The notes under the pieces are model-generated. The model worked only from the letters and a program-made list of their open reading frames with translations. It did no database searches and had not been told where the DNA came from. The translations under genes and the position numbers were made by a program. DNA of 6,014 nt from Bacteroidales bacterium (GTDB taxonomy: Bacteria; Bacteroidota; Bacteroidia; Bacteroidales; JAOZTL01): NCBI GenBank assembly GCA_029942205.1, contig JAOZTL010000216.1, positions 1-6,014 of the forward strand, read 5' to 3'. This document shows, in pieces, positions 1-4,086 of this stretch (the first letter of the stretch is position 1; the number at the start of each line of letters is the position of its first letter).

Positions 1-760
1 TACATTGGCTAATGGTTTACGTATCGAACTGAAAAATAAAGTTGTATCCAAACCGTATATTGACATGACTGCCCAACTGATGCAACAAATGGGCGTAAAT
101 GTACGGCAAGAAAACTGTATGATAATTATTCCTCCAGAAACATACCAACGAGCAACCATCAAAGTAGAAGCAGACTGGAGTGCCGCTTCGTATTGGTATG
201 AATTGGTGGCATTATCAAAAGACGGGAAAGTACTACTAAATGGACTAAGCAAAGAAAGTGTACAGGGTGATGCCAAAATTCGTAAATTTTTCGGGCATCT
301 GGGCGTGGATACCGAATTTATAGAAAGAGGCGCATTACTGTTCAAAACAAATAAAAAAACAGCACACTATTCAGCCAGTCTAATCGAACAGCCAGATTTA
401 GCCCAAACTCTTATTGTAAGTTTATGTCTGCTTGATATTTCGTTTGAATTAACAGGACTCGAAAGCTTGAAGATAAAAGAAACTGACCGTATTGTTGCAC
501 TTCAACAGGAATTGGCTAAATTTGGCTATCCTCTCCAGTCCACAGATAATAGTTTGAGTTGGGATGGCAACAAAGTACCCGTAGACAAAGAAACATACAC
601 CATACAAACATATAACGACCATCGTATGGCATTGGCTTTTGCGCCCATCGCCTTACAAAAAGATGGTGTAATTATTGAACATCCAAATGTAGTAAGCAAA
701 TCGTATCCCGATTATTGGAACGACTTAGAATTAATCCGTTTAAATCACAAAGAATTATGA
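1..760 (+). CDS. aroA: 3-phosphoshikimate 1-carboxyvinyltransferase (EPSP synthase), 5'-truncated by window edge
   Basis: This cytoplasmic enzyme transfers the enolpyruvyl group of PEP to shikimate-3-phosphate, the sixth step of the shikimate pathway to chorismate. The frame is open from the first base; the first full codon is at 2-4 and the stop is TGA at 758-760. About 252 residues are visible of a usual 400-430, so the N-terminal 155-160 are off the left edge and the TTG at position 5 is not a real start. Counting that Leu as residue 1, I see the ADWSAAS segment (56-62), PDLAQT (130-135) with the Asp matching the E. coli catalytic Asp313, KETDR (158-162) matching Glu341 and Arg344, YNDHRMA (203-209) matching His385 and Arg386, and VVSKSYPDYW (229-238) with the Lys matching Lys411. 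All visible key residues are intact. The stop overlaps the start of hldD, so the two are probably one transcript. Confidence 0.96.
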   Translation, partial: TLANGLRIELKNKVVSKPYIDMTAQLMQQMGVNVRQENCMIIIPPETYQRATIKVEADWSAASYWYELVALSKDGKVLLNGLSKESVQGDAKIRKFFGHLGVDTEFIERGALLFKTNKKTAHYSASLIEQPDLAQTLIVSLCLLDISFELTGLESLKIKETDRIVALQQELAKFGYPLQSTDNSLSWDGNKVPVDKETYTIQTYNDHRMALAFAPIALQKDGVIIEHPNVVSKSYPDYWNDLELIRLNHKEL

Positions 761-1722
761 TCATAATAACTGGTGCAGCAGGCTTTATTGGTAGCAATTT
801 GATTAGTAAATTAAATGCTGAAGGCTACAAAGACCTTGTTTTAGTCGATGATTTTAAAAGAAAGATCAAAACTCCTAATTTTGAAGGAAAAATATTTAGC
901 GAAAAAGTAGATCGAAAACAATTCTTTGAATGGTTAGATTCCAATCATCGTTATGTGCAATTTATTTTTCACATTGGAGCACGCACGAATACTGCCGAGT
1001 TTAATGTCAAGGTTTTCGATGAATTAAATCTGAATTATAGCAAACAAATATGGGATGCCTGCATCGAATATGGCATTGCATTAGTATACGCCTCGTCTGC
1101 TGCGACTTATGGTTTGGGCGAATTGGGCTACGAAGACAATCATGAAATTGTAAATCAATTAAAGCCATTAAACGCTTATGGTGATTCCAAAAACAATTTT
1201 GATAAATGGATACTCGCACAAGAAGAACGACCGTATTTTTGGGCTGGCTTAAAATTTTTTAATGTATATGGTCCCAACGAGTACCACAAAGACCGCATGG
1301 CATCGGTCATATTCCACGCATTCAATCAAATACAAGAAACTGGCGAGATGAAACTTTTTCGTTCGCACCTGCCCGAATACAAAAATGGCGAACAGAGTCG
1401 TGATTTTGTTTATGTCAAAGACGTGGTGAGTGTATTGCTCTTTTTGTTTGAAACACGAAAAAAATCAGGCTTATACAATTTAGGAACTGGCAAAGCACGT
1501 ACATTCTACGATTTGGCAGCCAACACGTTCCGAGCATTAGGCAAAGAACCAAACATTAGTTTTGTAGACACACCAAAAGATATTCGAGATAAATACCAGT
1601 ATTTCACCGAAGCCAACATGAGCAAATTACTAAAAGCTGGATACGATAAAGACTTTTATTCGCTCGAAGATGGCATACAGGATTATGTGCAAAATTATTT
1701 AGTGGACAAGGTGTATGCTTGA
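757..1722 (+). CDS. hldD: ADP-L-glycero-D-manno-heptose 6-epimerase
   Basis: This NAD(P)-dependent short-chain dehydrogenase-type epimerase converts ADP-D-glycero-D-manno-heptose to the L,D form, the last step in making the activated heptose for the LPS inner core; it acts in the cytoplasm. The 321 residues compare with about 310 for E. coli HldD. Visible motifs are the Rossmann GAAGFIG (6-12), NYSK (93-96), YASSAATYG (111-119), the catalytic YGDSK (Tyr141, Lys145), FFNVYGP (167-173), HKDRMASV (177-184, Lys178 matching the second active-site Lys of E. coli), RDFVYVKDV (about 230-238) and YNLGTG. The SSAAT, HK-MASV and AGYDK signatures separate it from generic sugar epimerases. I chose ATG 757 because the Rossmann strand begins at once and it overlaps the aroA stop as ATGA; an in-frame TTG at 715 only adds 14 residues inside aroA. 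Translational coupling is inferred. The gene ends 13 bases before a strong terminator. Confidence 0.95.
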   Translation: MIIITGAAGFIGSNLISKLNAEGYKDLVLVDDFKRKIKTPNFEGKIFSEKVDRKQFFEWLDSNHRYVQFIFHIGARTNTAEFNVKVFDELNLNYSKQIWDACIEYGIALVYASSAATYGLGELGYEDNHEIVNQLKPLNAYGDSKNNFDKWILAQEERPYFWAGLKFFNVYGPNEYHKDRMASVIFHAFNQIQETGEMKLFRSHLPEYKNGEQSRDFVYVKDVVSVLLFLFETRKKSGLYNLGTGKARTFYDLAANTFRALGKEPNISFVDTPKDIRDKYQYFTEANMSKLLKAGYDKDFYSLEDGIQDYVQNYLVDKVYA

Positions 1723-1735
1723 TGATTTTTTTTAC

Positions 1736-1770
1736 AAAAAAAAGAGACGCTACGATAGCGTCTCTTTTTT
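1736..1770. terminator. Bidirectional Rho-independent terminator
   Basis: The arms AGAGACGCTA (1743-1752) and TAGCGTCTCT (1756-1765) pair perfectly around a CGA loop. The stem can extend by A-T pairs between the A run at 1736-1742 and the T run at 1766-1770. Read on the plus strand, the T tract follows the stem and would end the aroA-hldD transcript. Read on the minus strand, the complement of the A run gives the U tract and would end the protease transcript, whose stop lies about 135 bases away. The symmetry and the convergent genes on each side support two-way use. Confidence 0.92.
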
Positions 1771-1905
1771 ATTTAAGGTTTTCGATTCTTTTTATAGTTG
1801 TTCACACACTTGTGTTATGTTATTAAATCCGTGATTTATAAACAAGCAAATCATTGCTATCAATAATTTCACACAAGTGCTTAAGCTACATTAAAGTTCG
1901 AAGTA
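1771..1905. other. Convergent intergenic spacer with short inverted repeats
   Basis: This is the untranslated 3' region of the minus-strand protease gene. No ORF is credible. CACTTGTGT (1807-1815) has an exact inverted copy, ACACAAGTG (1871-1879), 55 bases on, and a small AGCAA/TTGCT hairpin (1845-1858) lies between them. These could give weak structure to the mRNA tail. The repeats are short, and I assign no function. Confidence 0.35.
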
Positions 1906-3405
1906 CTACTGTACAGCAGCTAAAGCATCGATAGATCCATAACCAAAGCTACTACTTTTGTTTGGATACAAACTAGCCGATTGTTTCATTTTTTCGTATA
2001 CTTGTGTGCGTGTCCATGCTGGGTTTTTCGACCAAATCAAGGCAGCGATTCCAGCAGTGGTCGCTGTTGCTACGGATGATCCACCTACATAATCTTTGGT
2101 GTTTTCATAAAAACCTAAGCATACGCTGTGGCGATCTGCATCGTAATATCTTTCCATGATTACGGTAAAATCAATTTGTGAACCTTCGTGGCATACTTCA
2201 CACTCTTCGTATCCAGATCCATCGGTGATTCCTGTAACAGCTACAGTTTCGCTCATCCATGCAGGAAAAATAACGCCTACAAAGTTGGTGAATGATGTAG
2301 AAGTACCACCAGCAGCAACAATCATTTTGCCTCTAGCATACGCATAGCGTATGGCATCTTCGATAGATCCGATAGAGAAAATATGACCAATAGACATCGA
2401 AATAACTTTAACCGATGAGTTGTTACCCAAGCCAACCAAAGCATTTGCAACACCTTTTTGTTCGTGATAGCCATCTAAAAGCACATCTGATGTTCCTCTA
2501 TAAGATACCAAGTTACAATTATAAGCCACACCTACTGGCAAGCCATTATCGTTACGAGGGCTAGCAATGGTTGCTGCCATTGAAGTTCCGTGTCCACATT
2601 TATCATTAGAACCATCGGTGCTGGTAGACCATGGCCACCATGAATCTACGTAAGTTCCGTATTTAGAGATGTAGCGTCCTGATGAGTATCCATCGTTGAA
2701 GTTTGATCCCAAAAGCGACTGGTATTGCGATACTCCTGTGTCAATCAAGCCTACGGTGATACCTTGTCCTGTACTGTAATTCCATGCTTGCGGAATATTA
2801 TGTTTCTCATACGTCCATGGTTGTAGGCAATTTGGAGAAATAACGGTGTAATCGGCTGCATACACATAGTCGGCAGAAGTGGTACATCCCGACGAACTTT
2901 TGTAGCGATTTTCTTCAGCAAAAAACTCGTAGCCAGTAGGTTCTACGTATCTTACCGATGGGTCTCTACGCAATTTTTTGATGGTTTCGATACTTTCTAC
3001 ATGCACATCGATGTAATTTAAATGTGCATCATCATAAATCAATACACTCTCCGACTTTTTCAAATTAGAGACAGTCTCCATTTCTGTTATGACATTTAAG
3101 ATATTTGTTTTTACAGTTTCGTTGATTGTGCTTTTGTGATTAGAAAAAGCGTGATTGCCATAACCTACTGTTAAGATATTGTAGCCATGTTGGGTGGCAC
3201 TCCAAAGTAAGTGGTCGCTAGCATCTGCCCAGTTGAAATTACCTGTGGTGCTAATGCTATTTTTGATAATCGAGTTAATTTCTGTTGGGCTTAATGGTTC
3301 TTGTTCGGTAATACTTTCTGTTTTATTTAATTCGTTAAATTCGTCTTGCTGCGTACAGGCCACGAAAAAAAGCAGGCTAAATAATAAAATCAGATTCTTT
3401 TTCAT
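1906..3405 (-). CDS. Subtilisin-like serine protease (peptidase S8), predicted surface lipoprotein
   Basis: This is a secreted endopeptidase of the subtilase family; its substrate is unknown. The 499 residues begin with a hydrophobic signal ending FFVAC, so Cys17 is the likely lipidated residue (signal peptidase II). TQQDE follows, resembling the Bacteroidota surface-export signal. Residues about 75-157 look like an I9-type propeptide, ending in RRDPSVRYVEP. The catalytic domain spans about 200-499 with the triad Asp222 (GLIDTG), His272 (CGHGTS) and Ser444 (GGSSVATA). Where subtilisin has AAGN with the oxyanion Asn155, this protein has AAGG (Gly367). A CxxCH motif sits at 402-406. Six other mature-region cysteines or fewer may pair: 174, 193, 270, 297, 429 are visible. 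The chain ends just after the catalytic domain, with no type IX secretion domain. The start is ATG 3405-3403 with the signal peptide directly behind it; the leader is A-rich without a clear Shine-Dalgarno site. The stop is TAG. The family is certain; activity is likely but untested because of the Gly. Confidence 0.93.
   Translation of the reverse strand: MKKNLILLFSLLFFVACTQQDEFNELNKTESITEQEPLSPTEINSIIKNSISTTGNFNWADASDHLLWSATQHGYNILTVGYGNHAFSNHKSTINETVKTNILNVITEMETVSNLKKSESVLIYDDAHLNYIDVHVESIETIKKLRRDPSVRYVEPTGYEFFAEENRYKSSSGCTTSADYVYAADYTVISPNCLQPWTYEKHNIPQAWNYSTGQGITVGLIDTGVSQYQSLLGSNFNDGYSSGRYISKYGTYVDSWWPWSTSTDGSNDKCGHGTSMAATIASPRNDNGLPVGVAYNCNLVSYRGTSDVLLDGYHEQKGVANALVGLGNNSSVKVISMSIGHIFSIGSIEDAIRYAYARGKMIVAAGGTSTSFTNFVGVIFPAWMSETVAVTGITDGSGYEECEVCHEGSQIDFTVIMERYYDADRHSVCLGFYENTKDYVGGSSVATATTAGIAALIWSKNPAWTRTQVYEKMKQSASLYPNKSSSFGYGSIDALAAVQ
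3353..3405 (-). other. Lipoprotein signal peptide with surface-export-like residues
   Basis: The segment encodes residues 1-17 of the protease plus a short stretch starting at 3355. It has two Lys, a hydrophobic core of Leu, Phe and Ile, and the lipobox F-V-A-C with Cys17. Positions +2 to +6 read TQQDE. Surface lipoproteins of Capnocytophaga and relatives carry a Lys/Gln-plus-acidic signal here (consensus near QKDDE), so export to the outer face of the outer membrane is plausible but inferred. Confidence 0.7.
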
Positions 3406-3536
3406 TTTTAAGTTAGTTTAAATAGTTAGTAATTAAGGTCTGCAACCTATTTGATGTTGCTTATACAACGATGTAAATCCCAAAGATTCAATAAAGCATA
3501 CCATTCATTTTATCCACATACTTACTTGTATCTTGA

Positions 3537-3544
3537 CAAAATTA
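3537..3544 (-). promoter_or_regulatory. Possible -7 element for the protease gene
   Basis: The minus strand reads TAATTTTG, a full match to TAnnTTTG, 132 bases before the protease start. No TTG or TTTG is visible at the expected upstream distance, so it may be chance. Confidence 0.25.
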
Positions 3545-3588
3545 AATATTTTATTTTTTTTGAGGGTATCATATAAAATTTTATGCCA

Positions 3589-3596
3589 CAAAAGTA
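3589..3596 (-). promoter_or_regulatory. Possible -7 element for the protease gene, behind a palindrome
   Basis: The minus strand reads TACTTTTG, a full match to TAnnTTTG. There is no -33 TTG, but the palindrome at 3613-3632 lies just where a -33 element or activator site would be. Use of this promoter would give a leader of roughly 180 bases. Confidence 0.3.
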
Positions 3597-3612
3597 TAAA
3601 AAAATAATTGAT

Positions 3613-3632
3613 TAATACTATTTGGAGTATTA
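3613..3632. repeat. Inverted repeat TAATACT-N6-AGTATTA, candidate operator
   Basis: The 7-base arms are exact (3613-3619 and 3626-3632) around ATTTGG. The half-site AATACT recurs at 3655-3660, with near matches AGTATA at 3593-3598 and AGTACT at 3688-3693. The palindrome centre is 30 bases upstream of the centre of the minus-strand TACTTTTG. There is no U tract, so a terminator is unlikely. Confidence 0.3.
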
Positions 3633-3798
3633 TTTTCTAAAATAAAACGATAGAAATACTTGGAAAGTTATGATTTTAGTGGGAAATAGTACTTGTTTTT
3701 TTTTGAAACAAATACCTCACTTGATCGTATAAGCGACTTTTTTTAGATATTCATTCTTACAAATAATGGTTTACTACGCTCCAAAGCACCGTCTATTA

Positions 3799-3830
3799 TT
3801 TGATTATTATTCAATTGTTTATTAACTTTG
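3799..3830 (+). promoter_or_regulatory. Bacteroidota-type promoter, TTTG-N20-TAACTTTG
   Basis: TTTG (3799-3802) and TAACTTTG (3823-3830) match the -33 and -7 elements of the primary sigma factor of Bacteroidota, with centres 26 bases apart as the consensus requires. It is the best-spaced promoter in the region and points at the kinase gene, giving a leader of about 250 bases with no ATG. It could instead start a small RNA. A 9-bp inverted repeat brackets its -7 element. Confidence 0.5.
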
Positions 3831-3845
3831 GGGTCTTAAACAATT
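3813..3845. repeat. 9-bp inverted repeat around the -7 element, candidate operator
   Basis: AATTGTTTA (3813-3821) and TAAACAATT (3837-3845) are perfect inverted copies with 15 bases between them, enclosing TAACTTTG. The arm centres are 24 bases apart, so a dimer could bind across the promoter; alternatively the 5' end of a transcript could form part of a hairpin. Both readings are inferred. Confidence 0.4.
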
Positions 3846-3945
3846 AGCATCTAATTTTAATCATTTTACTAGCAATTTTAGTGTACATCACAATTTTATA
3901 TTATTTTAAAGATAATAAAAAACAATAAATTTCAAAACTTTATTT

Positions 3946-3991
3946 CTGATAATCAGGTAGTTATAGAAAACTACTAACCTTTTGTAACCTT
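3946..3991. repeat. Cluster of short palindromes and a 10-bp-phased direct repeat upstream of the kinase
   Basis: Three small elements adjoin. CTGAT-A-ATCAG (3946-3956) is an odd palindrome. GTAGTT (3957-3962) pairs with AACTAC (3969-3974). TAACCTT occurs at 3975-3981 and again at 3985-3991, exactly one helical turn apart. They lie about 30-75 bases before TATATTTG (4022-4029), where an activator such as a response regulator could bind. Each is short enough to be chance in A/T-rich DNA. Confidence 0.3.
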
Positions 3992-4021
3992 CTATTTTAG
4001 TTAATTCTCGTTTTATTTGAA

Positions 4022-4029
4022 TATATTTG
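4022..4029 (+). promoter_or_regulatory. Possible proximal -7 element of the kinase gene
   Basis: TATATTTG fully matches TAnnTTTG and lies 57 bases before the kinase ATG, a normal leader length. A TTTG does exist upstream at 3981-3984, but it is too far for a -33 element, so any use would probably need an activator. Confidence 0.4.
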
Positions 4030-4086
4030 TAAATTAATAAATAAAGTTTTTTTAGAATTAAAATCTATACGAAATCTCAAGTTGCT

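Larger units (their letters stand above)
3406..4086. other. A/T-rich divergent intergenic region without a gene
   Basis: These 681 bases separate the minus-strand protease from the plus-strand kinase. Neither strand has an ORF with a convincing product, and there is no ATG on the plus strand between the promoter near 3830 and the kinase start. The region holds long A and T runs, matches to the TAnnTTTG element on both strands, and several short inverted and direct repeats listed separately. In DNA this A/T-rich, one or two chance TAnnTTTG matches are expected, so only the well-spaced one deserves weight. I see no tRNA, riboswitch or insertion sequence. Confidence 0.75.

Noticed and set aside
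715..756. Upstream in-frame TTG start for hldD adding 14 residues
   Set aside because: It lies inside aroA, adds non-homologous residues before the Rossmann strand, and ATG 757 gives the normal N-terminus.
1007..1219. Minus-strand 70-residue ORF
   Set aside because: It is antisense to hldD, has no domain or leader signals, and its coding frame is explained by the epimerase.
1807..1879. Inverted repeat CACTTGTGT/ACACAAGTG as ends of a mobile element or an attachment site
   Set aside because: The arms are 9 bases, with no target duplication, transposase or integrase nearby.
1906..1970. Type IX secretion C-terminal domain on the protease
   Set aside because: The protein ends directly after the catalytic domain at GSIDALAAVQ, with no extra beta-rich tail.
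2188..2202. Protease called a c-type cytochrome because of CxxCH
   Set aside because: There is a single motif within a complete S8 fold and no cytochrome domain; haem binding is only a remote option.
2156..2347. Plus-strand 63-residue ORF inside the protease
   Set aside because: It is a shadow of the conserved S8 domain on the other strand, with no recognisable motif.
3194..3421. Plus-strand 75-residue ORF with hydrophobic parts
   Set aside because: It is antisense to the protease signal peptide and propeptide; its hydrophobicity is read from the complement of that region.
3700..3710. Hairpin TTGTTT/AAACAA near a T run as a terminator
   Set aside because: The stem is only six A/T-dominated pairs formed around the T run itself, and no gene ends there.
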